64,000 nucleotides of DNA from Streptomyces sp. Ag109_O5-1 (lineage in GTDB: Bacteria > Actinomycetota > Actinomycetes > Streptomycetales > Streptomycetaceae), in assembly GCF_003814875.1 (NCBI RefSeq), contig NZ_RKQF01000001.1, positions 8,246,001-8,310,000 on the forward strand, given 5' to 3'. The notes under the pieces are model-generated. The model did no database searches and was not told the DNA's origin. It was given only the letters and a program-made list of their open reading frames with translations. Of the stretch, positions 8,667 through 19,329 are shown piece after piece (position 1 is the stretch's first letter; every line of letters begins with the position of its first letter). The position numbers and the translations under genes are program-made.

Positions 8667-8707
8667 CTGACAGTTACTGACTAGTGAATTTGTTTGTCAA
8701 CTGTCAG
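8667..8707. promoter_or_regulatory. Candidate operator of the TetR/MFS pair
   Basis: Perfect 9-bp arms CTGACAGTT (8667-8675) and AACTGTCAG (8699-8707) flank 23 bp that include an ACTAGT core. The TGACTAGT element recurs at the very start of the MFS gene. The repeat covers the expected promoters of both divergent genes. Confidence 0.6.
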
Positions 8708-8730
8708 AGGCTGTCACTAGCCTCGAACGC

Positions 8731-10350
8731 ATGACTAGTCAGACCACGATCGACACGGCGGGGTCGGGGGACAAGGCCCCGGTGGCCCCCTCGGACCAGC
8801 CGCCGGCCTCCGGCCTGCGGGGCCATCCCTGGTTCACCCTGATAACCGTCGCCGTCGGGGTCATGATGGTGGCCCTGGACGGCACCATCGTGGCGATCGC
8901 CAACCCGGCGATCCAGAAGGACCTCGGCGCCACCTTCGCCCAGGTGCAGTGGATCACCAACGGCTACTTCCTCGCCCTCGCGGTCTCCCTGATCACCGCG
9001 GGCAAGCTCGGCGACCGCTTCGGCCACCGGCAGACCTTCCTGATCGGTGTCGTCGGCTTCGCCGCCGCGTCCGGGGCCATCGGCCTGTCCAGCAGCATCG
9101 GCGCGGTGGTCACCTTCCGCGTCTTCCAGGGCCTGTTCGGCGCGCTGCTGATGCCGGCCGCGCTCGGCCTGCTGCGGGCCACCTTCCCGGCCGAGAAGCT
9201 CAACATGGCGATCGGCATCTGGGGCATGGTCATCGGCGCGTCCACCGCGGGCGGCCCGATCCTCGGCGGTGTGCTGGTGCAGCACGTCAGCTGGCAGTCG
9301 GTGTTCTTCATCAACGTGCCGGTCGGCCTGATCGCCCTCGTCCTCGGTGCGGTGATGCTGCTCGACCACCGTGCGGAGAACGCCCCGCGCTCCTTCGACC
9401 TGCTCGGCATCGCCCTGCTCTCCGGCGCGATGTTCTGTCTGGTCTGGGCGCTCATCAAGGCGCCGAGCTGGGGCTGGGGCGACGGCAAGACATGGGCGTT
9501 CATCGCCGCGTCCGTGCTCGGCTTCGGGCTCTTCTCCTTCTGGGAGACGAAGGTCAAGGAGCCGCTGATCCCGCTCGGCCTGTTCCGCTCCGTCCCGCTG
9601 TCGGCCGGTGTGGTCCTGATGGTCCTGATGGCCATCGCCTTCATGGGTGGCCTGTTCTTCGTGACGTTCTACTTGCAGAACGTGCACGGTATGGACCCGG
9701 TCGACGCGGGTCTGCACCTGTTGCCCCTCACCGGCATGATGATCGTCGGCTCGCCGCTGGCCGGCGCCGCGATCACCAGGCTCGGCCCGCGCATCCCGCT
9801 GGCCGGCGGCATGGCGGCCACCGCGATCGCCATGTACGGCATGTCCACGCTCAAGGCGGACACCGGCAGCGGGATCATGGCCGTCTGGTTCGCCCTGCTG
9901 GGTCTCGGCCTCGCGCCCGTCATGGTCGGCGCCACCGAGGTCATCGTCGGCAACGCGCCGATGGAGCTCTCCGGTGTGGCCGGCGGTCTCCAGCAGGCCG
10001 CGATGCAGATCGGCGGCAGCCTCGGTACGGCCGTGCTGGGCGCCGTGATGGCCTCCAAGGTCGACAACGACCTGCCGGGCAACTGGGCCGACGCGGGGCT
10101 GCCGAAGCTGACCTCGGCGCAGCTGGCACAGGCCTCCGAGGCGGTTCAGGTCGGTGTCGCGCCGGTCGCGAAGGGTACGCCCGCGGAGGTCGCCGCGAAG
10201 ATCACCGGCGTTGCGCATGACACGTTCATCTCCGGCATGAGCCTCGCCTCTCTGGTCGCGGCGGGGGTGGCGGCGGTCGCGATCCTCGTCGCGCTGCTCA
10301 CCAAGCGCGGCGAGAACGCGGACGGCAGCGCCGGCGTGGGCCATATCTGA
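8731..10350 (+). CDS. MFS drug exporter, DHA2 (14-TMS, EmrB/QacA) family
   Basis: A 539-residue inner-membrane proton-coupled exporter. About fourteen hydrophobic spans can be counted. Family motifs are present: the D1-like LDGTIVAIANPAI in the first helix, GKLGDRFGHRQTF as motif A between helices 2 and 3, and the antiporter motif C-like GPILGGVLVQHVSW in helix 5. It is divergent from the TetR gene, which likely controls it. The substrate is unknown, probably hydrophobic toxins or antibiotics. Confidence 0.92.
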   Translation: MTSQTTIDTAGSGDKAPVAPSDQPPASGLRGHPWFTLITVAVGVMMVALDGTIVAIANPAIQKDLGATFAQVQWITNGYFLALAVSLITAGKLGDRFGHRQTFLIGVVGFAAASGAIGLSSSIGAVVTFRVFQGLFGALLMPAALGLLRATFPAEKLNMAIGIWGMVIGASTAGGPILGGVLVQHVSWQSVFFINVPVGLIALVLGAVMLLDHRAENAPRSFDLLGIALLSGAMFCLVWALIKAPSWGWGDGKTWAFIAASVLGFGLFSFWETKVKEPLIPLGLFRSVPLSAGVVLMVLMAIAFMGGLFFVTFYLQNVHGMDPVDAGLHLLPLTGMMIVGSPLAGAAITRLGPRIPLAGGMAATAIAMYGMSTLKADTGSGIMAVWFALLGLGLAPVMVGATEVIVGNAPMELSGVAGGLQQAAMQIGGSLGTAVLGAVMASKVDNDLPGNWADAGLPKLTSAQLAQASEAVQVGVAPVAKGTPAEVAAKITGVAHDTFISGMSLASLVAAGVAAVAILVALLTKRGENADGSAGVGHI

Positions 10351-10500
10351 CGTTGATTCAGGGGGAGTTCACCTATCAGGGTGGCTTCGCTAAAGATCCC
10401 TCACGCAGGGCAGGCGCCGCAGGTGACATTGGGTCAGGTCCTCCGCAGGGCATGAAGGGGGACTTGACCGAGCTGCGGCGCGCTGCTGGAGGGGGGCAGC

Positions 10501-10596
10501 GGGCCGTCGTTCGGCTGCGGGTGGGCGGGGGCTGGTCGCGCAGTTCCTCCCCCAGCCTTCGGCCGGGGGTGCCCCCAGCGCCCCTTACGGGGCGCT
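10501..10596. repeat. Dispersed repeat, copy C
   Basis: Same order as copy A: GGCCGTCGTTCGGCTGCGGG, GGGGGCTGGTCGCGCAG, TTCCTCCCCCAGCCTTCGG with its hairpin partner, and the terminal GCGCCCCTTACGGGGCGC hairpin. It lies between the convergent MFS and ion-channel genes. No gene is seen in 10351-10584. Confidence 0.8.
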
Positions 10597-11361
10597 TTCC
10601 AACCGTCGGCAGTCGTGGCAGCGGGACTCCGTCAACGCCGGTGAGCGCAACGCCGTCACCTCGGCCCGCAGCGCCCGCACCTCCTCGGTCAGCAAGGCGA
10701 TCGCCTCCGTCTGCCGCCGCTCCTCCACGTCGTCCTTCTCGAACCGTGCGATGAACCACGTCGCGATGTTCGCCGTCACCACACCCAGCAGTGCGATCCC
10801 CGACAGCATCAGGCCCACCGCGATCATCCGGCCGAGCCCGGTCGTCGGCGCGTGGTCGCCGTAGCCGACCGTCGTCATCGTCGTGAAGGACCACCACAGC
10901 GCGTCACCCAGCGTCCTGATGTTCCCGTTCGGCGAGTCGCGCTCCACCGAGAGCACGGCCAGCGACCCGAACATCAGCAGCCCGATCACCGCGCCCACCA
11001 CATACGTCGTCAGCCGGATCTGCTCGGCCATCCGCGCCCGCCGCCCCACCAGCGTCAGCGTCGCGACGAGCCGCAGCAGCCGCAGCGGCTGGAGCAGCGG
11101 CAGCACCACCGCGCACAGGTCTATCCAGTGCGTCCGCACGAACTCCCGGCGCCGGGGCACCAGGGCCAGCCGTACCAGGTAGTCCAGGGCGAAGGAACCC
11201 CAGACCACCCACTCCGCCATCGTGCACACGGACGTCAGGACGTGCCCTGCGGAACTGTCCACGATCGGCAGCGCGTAGGCGATGGCGAAGACCACCGCGA
11301 GTGCCAGCAACGGCCGTTGAGTGAGCTGCTCCCAACGAGCCTGCGCGGACTGTTCCTTCAT
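10585..11361 (-). CDS. Voltage-gated-like potassium channel
   Basis: A 258-residue membrane protein with about five to six hydrophobic spans, a basic fourth segment (LRLLRLVATLTLVGRRARM), and a pore loop with selectivity filter TTVGYGD, diagnostic for K+ channels. A charged C-terminal tail of about 45 residues (DDVEERRQTEAIALLTEEVR) is likely a tetramerising coiled coil. It lacks a RCK/TrkA-N domain. The ATG at 11359-11361 has no evident ribosome site. Alone between convergent MFS and upstream aceE. Confidence 0.87.
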   Translation of the reverse strand: MKEQSAQARWEQLTQRPLLALAVVFAIAYALPIVDSSAGHVLTSVCTMAEWVVWGSFALDYLVRLALVPRRREFVRTHWIDLCAVVLPLLQPLRLLRLVATLTLVGRRARMAEQIRLTTYVVGAVIGLLMFGSLAVLSVERDSPNGNIRTLGDALWWSFTTMTTVGYGDHAPTTGLGRMIAVGLMLSGIALLGVVTANIATWFIARFEKDDVEERRQTEAIALLTEEVRALRAEVTALRSPALTESRCHDCRRLESAP

Positions 11362-11456
11362 GTGCGCATCGTAAAGAAATCGCAAGGGCGGCGGAGACCG
11401 GAGTCCCGCCGCCCCTGCGACCTGCTGCCCGATACGGCCGATACCGCCGATATGGC

Positions 11457-14204
<2,748 letters not shown>

Positions 14205-14637
14205 GCTGTTCCTTACCTGTCAGAGGGGCACTGATTCCCTGGTTTTTCTGTTTTCGCCGCTTTTCCCTGCGTCTTGCCTGCGCCGCTGTCCATCGTCCAC
14301 CCCGGGGCAGCGCACGTCATCTCTACCGTGAGGTAACTCGGGACCGGCCAAAACGCAACGATACGCCCGAGGTGTGACGCGCTTGGCAAACTCGTTCGAC
14401 CGCCGTGTGTGAGGATGATTCCGAAAGGTGCATTGCGGGCAAAAGGGAGTGGTGCGTGTCACAGCCGTCCGCGATACGGTGCCGGGAGTTGCGGCGACAC
14501 GGCCGGGATCGTCACCGTTTCGGCGGTCTGAACGGCCGGGTACTTGCGCGATCCGTCCCGCCCGTGTGGACTACGGCCAATGCTTCGCGCACGCGCGTGG
14601 CTGAGTTAATCACCAAGACATGATCAGGAGGCAACCC
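14205..14637. other. 433-bp divergent intergenic region, aceE / DUF3052
   Basis: This must hold the promoters of both divergent genes. I see no convincing coding sequence: a possible 80-codon minus-strand frame at 14220-14462 lacks a ribosome site and codon bias. I could not place -35/-10 hexamers with confidence. The DUF3052 ribosome site (CAGGAGGC at 14625-14632) is at its right end. Confidence 0.6.
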
Positions 14638-15075
14638 GTGAGCGCGACCGCGGACCACGCGGAGGAGCGGACCACCCCTGCCGTCAGGCTGGGGTTCCAG
14701 CCAGACCAGGTGGTCCAGGAGATCGGCTTCGACGACGACGTCGACCAGGAGCTCCGCGAGTCCATCGAAGAGACCATCGGCAACGAGCTGATGGACGAGG
14801 ACTACGACGACGTGGCCGACGCCGTGGTGCTCTGGTTCCGTGAGGATGACGGCGACCTGACGGACGCGCTGGTCGACGCCCTCGGCTACCTCGAAGAAGG
14901 TGGCTCGATCCTGCTGCTGACGCCGAAGACCGGCCGCGACGGCTACGTCGAGCCGAGCGACATCGGCGAGGCGGTCACGACCGCCGGCCTCTCGCAGACC
15001 AAGAGCGTCAGCGTGGGCAAGGACTGGAACGGCAGCCGGCTGAACACGCCGAAGGGTGCCGCCAAGAAGCGCTGA
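14638..15075 (+). CDS. DUF3052 family protein
   Basis: A 145-residue acidic cytoplasmic protein of a family restricted to Actinobacteria and often found next to aceE. Conserved segments are AVRLGFQPDQVVQEIGFDDD, the acidic LMDEDYDDVADAVVLWFRED and the Gly-rich YLEEGGSILLLTPK. No catalytic motif is visible and the function is unknown. GTG at 14638 is chosen because it follows AGGAGG by 7 nt; the ATG at 14620 lies before that site. Confidence 0.85.
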   Translation: MSATADHAEERTTPAVRLGFQPDQVVQEIGFDDDVDQELRESIEETIGNELMDEDYDDVADAVVLWFREDDGDLTDALVDALGYLEEGGSILLLTPKTGRDGYVEPSDIGEAVTTAGLSQTKSVSVGKDWNGSRLNTPKGAAKKR

Positions 15076-15190
15076 GCCCCACCGGTGGACGGACCGCGCC
15101 GGTCCGTCCACCGGCCTGCCGTGATCGCCGTGCAAGGGTCGCCGCATAGGGTGTGCGTACCCGAACAGCCCCTGACGAAGGGATGCAGCG

Positions 15191-15649
15191 ATGGCGATCC
15201 AGGTCGGCGACAAGGCGCCCGACTTCGAGCTCAAGGACAACCACGGCCGGACCGTGCGGCTGTCCGACTTCCGCGGTGAGAAGAACGTGGTGCTGCTCTT
15301 CTACCCGTTCGCCTTCACGGGTGTGTGCACCGGTGAGCTGTGCGAGCTGCGCGACAACCTGCCGAGGTTCGAGGACCGCGACACGCAGTTGCTCGCCGTC
15401 TCCAACGACTCCATCCACACCCTGCGCGTCTTCGCCGAGCAGGAGGGCCTGGAGTACCCGCTGCTGAGCGACTTCTGGCCGCACGGCGACACCTCGCGCG
15501 CGTACGGCGTCTTCGACGAGGCCAAGGGCTGCGCCGTGCGGGGCACCTTCGTCATCGACAAGGAGGGCGTCGTGCGGTGGACCGTGGTCAACGGACTGCC
15601 GGACGCCCGCGACCTGAACGAGTACGTGACGGCGCTCGACGCGCTGTGA
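15191..15649 (+). CDS. Peroxiredoxin, AhpE/BCP type
   Basis: A 152-residue thiol peroxidase that reduces hydroperoxides. The active site reads FTGVCTGELCELRD: the peroxidatic Cys is followed five residues later by a second Cys, the C-x4-C spacing of PrxQ/BCP enzymes, although the YPFAFTGVC context is that of AhpE. It could therefore work as an atypical two-Cys enzyme. The gene precedes the Ter region by about 190 bp on the same strand. Confidence 0.92.
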   Translation: MAIQVGDKAPDFELKDNHGRTVRLSDFRGEKNVVLLFYPFAFTGVCTGELCELRDNLPRFEDRDTQLLAVSNDSIHTLRVFAEQEGLEYPLLSDFWPHGDTSRAYGVFDEAKGCAVRGTFVIDKEGVVRWTVVNGLPDARDLNEYVTALDAL

Positions 15650-15682
15650 CACGCGCTGTGACCCTCCTGTAACCCCCTCGGC

Positions 15683-15698
15683 CGACCCCTAGGGGTCG
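15683..15698. promoter_or_regulatory. Perfect 16-bp palindrome upstream of the first terD gene
   Basis: CGACCCCTAGGGGTCG, centred 34 bp after the peroxiredoxin stop codon and about 145 bp before the first terD start. It has no loop, which favours a protein-binding site over a terminator. Its ligand is unknown. Confidence 0.45.
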
Positions 15699-15835
15699 AC
15701 ATGGCCGACACCCGGTAATTCTTCGGGGTCCAGGGCCTGCGGGGGGCGGGAACCCGTCACTAGGATCGAATCGTTGATCCGGTATCCGACGTACGACGGG
15801 GGCTGACCGCCCCTGGACACCACATGGGAGGACTC

Positions 15836-16411
15836 GTGGGAGTCAGCCTCAGCAAGGGCGGCAACGTATCGCTGACGAAGGAGGCCCCCGGCCTGACCGC
15901 GGTCCTCGTCGGTCTGGGCTGGGACGTCCGGACCACCACCGGCACCGACTTCGACCTGGACGCCAGCGCCCTGCTGCTGAACTCGGCGGGCAAGGTCGGC
16001 AGCGACCAGAACTTCGTCTTCTTCAACAACCTCAAGAGCCCCGACGGCTCGGTGGAGCACACCGGCGACAACCTCACCGGCGAGGGCGAGGGCGACGACG
16101 AGGTGATCAAGGTCGACCTGGCCACCGTCCCGGCCGACGTCGACAAGATCGTGTTCCCGGTGTCGATCTACGACGCCGACAACCGCCAGCAGTCCTTCGG
16201 CCAGGTCCGCAACGCGTTCATCCGCGTCGTCAACCAGGCCGGCGGCGCCGAGATCGCCCGCTACGACCTGTCCGAGGACGCCTCGACCGAGACCGCCATG
16301 GTCTTCGGCGAGCTGTACCGCAACGGCGCGGAGTGGAAGTTCCGCGCCATCGGTCAGGGCTACGCCTCCGGCCTGCGCGGCATCGCCCAGGACTTCGGCG
16401 TCAACGTCTGA
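15836..16411 (+). CDS. terD: TerD family tellurium/stress resistance protein (first copy)
   Basis: A 191-residue cytoplasmic calcium-binding beta-sandwich protein. It shows the TerD hallmarks GVSLSKGGNVSLTK, DFDLDASALLL, the acidic loop DNLTGEGEGDDE that binds Ca2+, and SEDASTETAMVFGELYR. The family is linked to tellurite, phage, colicin and oxidative-stress resistance and, in Streptomyces, to development. The GTG at 15836 follows GGGAGG by 4 nt and gives the canonical N-terminus; an ATG four codons upstream is less likely. A near-twin gene follows 119 bp downstream. Confidence 0.95.
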   Translation: MGVSLSKGGNVSLTKEAPGLTAVLVGLGWDVRTTTGTDFDLDASALLLNSAGKVGSDQNFVFFNNLKSPDGSVEHTGDNLTGEGEGDDEVIKVDLATVPADVDKIVFPVSIYDADNRQQSFGQVRNAFIRVVNQAGGAEIARYDLSEDASTETAMVFGELYRNGAEWKFRAIGQGYASGLRGIAQDFGVNV

Positions 16412-16451
16412 GCCACAGCGCCCGTGTCCCGGGCGTTCGAAAGTCCGCTCT

Positions 16452-16486
16452 GTCCGGCGCCGCACCGTTTACGGTCGGCGCCGGAC
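16452..16486 (+). promoter_or_regulatory. Strong hairpin in the leader of the second terD gene
   Basis: GTCCGGCGCC (16452-16461) pairs perfectly with GGCGCCGGAC (16477-16486), and ACCGT/ACGGT inside extend the stem by five more pairs. A weaker stem CGCCCG/CGGGCG lies at 16419-16435. The structure ends 44 nt before the second terD start. It could terminate the first terD message or control readthrough. Confidence 0.55.
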
Positions 16487-16530
16487 GCGCAGGACAACCG
16501 GAGAAGCACCGTCAGGGGAGGACCATCACC

Positions 16531-17106
16531 ATGGGCGTCACGCTCGCCAAGGGAGGCAATGTCTCCCTCTCCAAGGCCGCACCGAACCTCACCAACGTCA
16601 TGATCGGACTCGGCTGGGACGCCCGCTCCACCACCGGCGCCCCCTTCGACCTGGACGCCAGCGCGTTGCTGTGCCAGGGCGGGCGGGTCCTGGGTGACGA
16701 GTGGTTCGTCTTCTACAACCAGCTCAAGAGCCCGGAGGGCTCCGTGGAGCACACCGGGGACAACCTCACCGGTGAGGGCGAGGGCGACGACGAATCGATT
16801 CTGGTCGACCTGCCCAAGGTGCCGGAGACCTGCGACAAGATCGTGTTCCCGGTCTCGATCCACATGGCCGACGAGCGCGGCCAGACCTTCGGCCAGGTCT
16901 CCAACGCGTTCATCAGAGTGGTCAACCAGGCCGACGGCCAGGAGCTCGCCCGCTACGACCTCAGCGAGGACGCCTCCACCGAGACCGCCATGATCTTCGG
17001 CGAGCTCTACCGCTACCAGGGCGAGTGGAAATTCCGTGCCGTGGGGCAGGGCTACGCCTCCGGGCTGCGGGGCATCGCACTCGACTTCGGTGTGAATGTC
17101 TCGTAG
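16531..17106 (+). CDS. terD: TerD family tellurium/stress resistance protein (second copy)
   Basis: A 191-residue paralogue of the preceding gene, equal in length and collinear throughout, including the acidic Ca2+ loop DNLTGEGEGDDE and the SEDASTETAMIFGELYR segment. It differs in having Cys residues (ALLCQGG and PETCDK). The ATG at 16531 follows AGGGGAGGACC. Two TerD copies in a row followed by a TerC-like membrane protein is the layout expected for a membrane-associated metal-sensing Ter complex. Confidence 0.95.
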   Translation: MGVTLAKGGNVSLSKAAPNLTNVMIGLGWDARSTTGAPFDLDASALLCQGGRVLGDEWFVFYNQLKSPEGSVEHTGDNLTGEGEGDDESILVDLPKVPETCDKIVFPVSIHMADERGQTFGQVSNAFIRVVNQADGQELARYDLSEDASTETAMIFGELYRYQGEWKFRAVGQGYASGLRGIALDFGVNVS

Positions 17107-17213
17107 CAGCTTCACAGTCCGGATGTGGGGCCCGCCAGACCCGCAGGACACCGATGCCCTCTACACTTCGGTCAACAGTGAGTAAAGCCGAGTAAACGAT
17201 GATTGGGTAGCCA

Positions 17214-18359
17214 GTGCTTCTGAAAACCTTCGGCTGGTCGTTCGCGATCACCGCGCTCGGCCTGGTCGCCGCGGTCTTCTACGGGGGCTGGCAGGCCTTC
17301 GGCATCGTCGCGATCCTCGCCGTCCTCGAAATCTCCCTGTCGTTCGACAACGCGGTCGTCAACGCCGGGATCCTGAAGAAGATGAACGCCTTCTGGCAGA
17401 AGATCTTCCTCACGGTCGGCGTCCTCATCGCGGTCTTCGGCATGCGGCTGGTCTTCCCGGTCGTCATCGTCGCGATCACCGCCAAGATGGGCCCCATCGA
17501 GGCCGTCGACCTCGCGCTCAACAACAAGGACCGCTACCAGCAGCTGGTGACCGACGCCCACCCGGCGATCGCCGCCTTCGGCGGCATGTTCCTGCTGATG
17601 ATCTTCCTCGACTTCATCTTCGAGGACCGGGACATCCAGTGGCTGCGCTGGATCGAGCGCCCGCTGGCCAAGCTCGGCAAGGTCGACATGCTGTCGGTCT
17701 GCATCGCCCTGATCGTCCTGCTGATCACCTCCTTCACCTTCGCCACCCACGCCCACCAGCACGGCGGCGGCCACGTCGACAAGGCGCAGACGGTCCTGAT
17801 CGCGGGTATCGCCGGTCTGATCACGTACATGATCGTCGGTGGCCTCTCCGGCTTCTTCGAGGACCGTCTCGAAGCCGAGGAGGAGCGCGAGCACGAGGAG
17901 GAGGAAGAGGCCGAGCGCACCGGGAAGAAGAAGTCGCCGGTGGTGCTGGCCGGCCAGGCCGCGTTCTTCATGTTCCTCTACCTGGAGGTCCTGGACGCGT
18001 CCTTCTCCTTCGACGGCGTGATCGGCGCGTTCGCCATCACCAACGACATCGTGCTCATGGCCCTCGGCCTCGGCATCGGCGCGATGTACGTCCGCTCGCT
18101 CACCGTCTACCTGGTCCGCCAGGGCACCCTGGACGACTACGTCTACCTGGAGCACGGCGCCCACTACGCGATCGGCGCGCTGGCCGTGATCCTCATGGTC
18201 ACCATCCAGTACGAGATCAACGAGGTCATCACCGGTCTCGTCGGCGTCGTCCTGATCGGCTGGTCGTTCTGGTCCTCCGTACGGCGCAACCAGCGGCTGG
18301 CGGCCGCGAAGGGAAAAGCGGGAGCGGACGAGAAGGCTGAGGTCTCGTCCGGCGTCTGA
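17214..18359 (+). CDS. DUF475 integral membrane protein, TerC superfamily
   Basis: A 381-residue protein with about eight or nine membrane spans. It has the TerC-like acidic membrane motifs LEISLSFDNAVVNAG and LEVLDASFSFDGVIGA, where Asp/Asn residues inside helices suggest cation transport or binding. A very acidic cytoplasmic loop (ERLEAEEERE-type, about residues 220-245) and His-rich HAHQHGGGH segment could bind metal. TerC proteins are thought to partner TerD at the membrane, and this gene follows two terD genes by 107 bp. GTG start at 17214 with a poor ribosome site. Confidence 0.9.
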   Translation: MLLKTFGWSFAITALGLVAAVFYGGWQAFGIVAILAVLEISLSFDNAVVNAGILKKMNAFWQKIFLTVGVLIAVFGMRLVFPVVIVAITAKMGPIEAVDLALNNKDRYQQLVTDAHPAIAAFGGMFLLMIFLDFIFEDRDIQWLRWIERPLAKLGKVDMLSVCIALIVLLITSFTFATHAHQHGGGHVDKAQTVLIAGIAGLITYMIVGGLSGFFEDRLEAEEEREHEEEEEAERTGKKKSPVVLAGQAAFFMFLYLEVLDASFSFDGVIGAFAITNDIVLMALGLGIGAMYVRSLTVYLVRQGTLDDYVYLEHGAHYAIGALAVILMVTIQYEINEVITGLVGVVLIGWSFWSSVRRNQRLAAAKGKAGADEKAEVSSGV

Positions 18360-18370
18360 CCGACCGAAAA

Positions 18371-18389
18371 GAAGGGTGTGACACCCTTC
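18371..18389 (+). terminator. Hairpin after the DUF475 gene
   Basis: GAAGGGTG pairs with CACCCTTC around a TGA loop, starting 12 nt after the DUF475 stop codon. No U-tract follows, as is common in Streptomyces. Confidence 0.6.
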
Positions 18390-18410
18390 TGGACGAGGAA
18401 CGCTCTGATC

Positions 18411-18437
18411 GGGGCGGCCGGCGGGGCCGGCCGCCCC
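18411..18437 (+). terminator. Second, stronger hairpin after the DUF475 gene
   Basis: A perfect 12-bp stem, GGGGCGGCCGGC with GCCGGCCGCCCC, around a GGG loop. It is 21 nt after the first hairpin and 32 nt before the TerA-like gene, so it probably separates the two transcription units or limits readthrough. Confidence 0.65.
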
Positions 18438-18468
18438 GAGCTGTCGGCAGGAGTCTCTGGGGGCGGGA

Positions 18469-19206
18469 ATGGGTTTCTTCGACGGGCTGCTGGGCGGGAA
18501 GGCGGCCGAGTTCGACTCGGGCAGCGCCGCCTCCAACTCCATCGAGCTCACCAGGCGGCACCAGCAGGTGTCCCTCACGAAGCAGGGCGCGGCCACCGGC
18601 AACCTGCGTATCAACCTGAGCTGGCGGATGCGGACGTCCGACTTCGACGGGGAACAGCGGGAGAGCCTGTTCCGGCACCCCTTCAAGGCGCTCAGGCCGC
18701 CGGAGGTGATCGGGCACGGCCAGAGCATGGTCAACGTCGACCTCGACCTCGGTGCGCTGTACGAGCTGACCGACGGTACGAAGGGGGTCGTCCAGCCGCT
18801 CGGCGGCCTGCTCGGGGACGTGAACGCACCGCCGTACGTCAAGCTCAGCGGCGACGACAGGTTCGGCTCCGCGTCCGGCGAGACGATGTACGTCAACCTC
18901 GACCACCGCGACGACATCAAGCGGTTGCTGGTGTTCGTGTACATCTACGACCAGACGCCGGCGTTCGACCGCACCCACGCGATCGTGACGCTCTACCCCA
19001 GCAACGGGCCGCGGATCGAGATAGGCCTCGACGAGCGGCATCCGCAGGCCCGGTCCTGTGCGGTCGTGATGATCGAGAACGTGAAGGGCGAGCTGGTGGT
19101 CCGGCGCGAGGTGAAGTTCGTGTACGGCTTCCAGGGGGAGCTGGACCGGTTGTACGGGTGGGGGCTGCAGTGGGGGCGGGGTTACAAGACGCAGGTGGAG
19201 AGGTAG
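18469..19206 (+). CDS. TerA/TerD-like tellurium resistance protein
   Basis: A 245-residue protein related to TerD but diverged. It starts MGFFDGLLGGK, a likely membrane-proximal or partner-binding tip, then has SIELTRRHQQVSLTK and the strand VNVDLDLGALYELTDG typical of the TerA/TerF branch, ending in YGFQGELDRLYGWGLQWGRG. The acidic DNLTGEGEGDDE calcium loop of TerD is missing. Same strand as the terD genes, set off from them by two hairpins. Confidence 0.85.
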   Translation: MGFFDGLLGGKAAEFDSGSAASNSIELTRRHQQVSLTKQGAATGNLRINLSWRMRTSDFDGEQRESLFRHPFKALRPPEVIGHGQSMVNVDLDLGALYELTDGTKGVVQPLGGLLGDVNAPPYVKLSGDDRFGSASGETMYVNLDHRDDIKRLLVFVYIYDQTPAFDRTHAIVTLYPSNGPRIEIGLDERHPQARSCAVVMIENVKGELVVRREVKFVYGFQGELDRLYGWGLQWGRGYKTQVER

Positions 19207-19250
19207 TTCGCCTACAGGGGTGGGTGGCGTGGCGGGTGCGCGACTGCTGC

Positions 19251-19316
19251 GCCGTCGTGGCTGGTCGCGCCCACGCGGCGGAGCCGCAGATCGACACGGC
19301 CCCGCGCCCCTGAAGG
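19251..19316. repeat. Dispersed repeat, copy D (long variant)
   Basis: Reads CCGTCGTGGCTGGTCGCGCC, CACGCGGCGGAGCCGCAGAT, CGACACGGCCCCGCGCCCC, matching copy G and the reverse of copy B. It lies between the convergent TerA-like and TerD-tail genes. The final GC hairpin is incomplete here. Confidence 0.75.
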
Positions 19317-19329
19317 CAGGTCGGCATCC

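Noticed and set aside
8704..10344. Long minus-strand frame (546 codons) opposite the MFS exporter
   Set aside because: Its translation is Asp/His/Arg/Gln-rich with no hydrophobic or catalytic pattern, as expected for a shadow of a membrane protein gene.
14220..14462. 80-codon minus-strand gene upstream of aceE
   Set aside because: No ribosome site, no codon bias and no recognisable domain; it lies inside the promoter region of aceE and DUF3052.
17107..17213. Possible yybP-ykoY riboswitch before the DUF475/TerC-like gene
   Set aside because: TerC genes can have this riboswitch, but the GGGGAGUAG and GAGACCUU strands are absent in these 107 bp.
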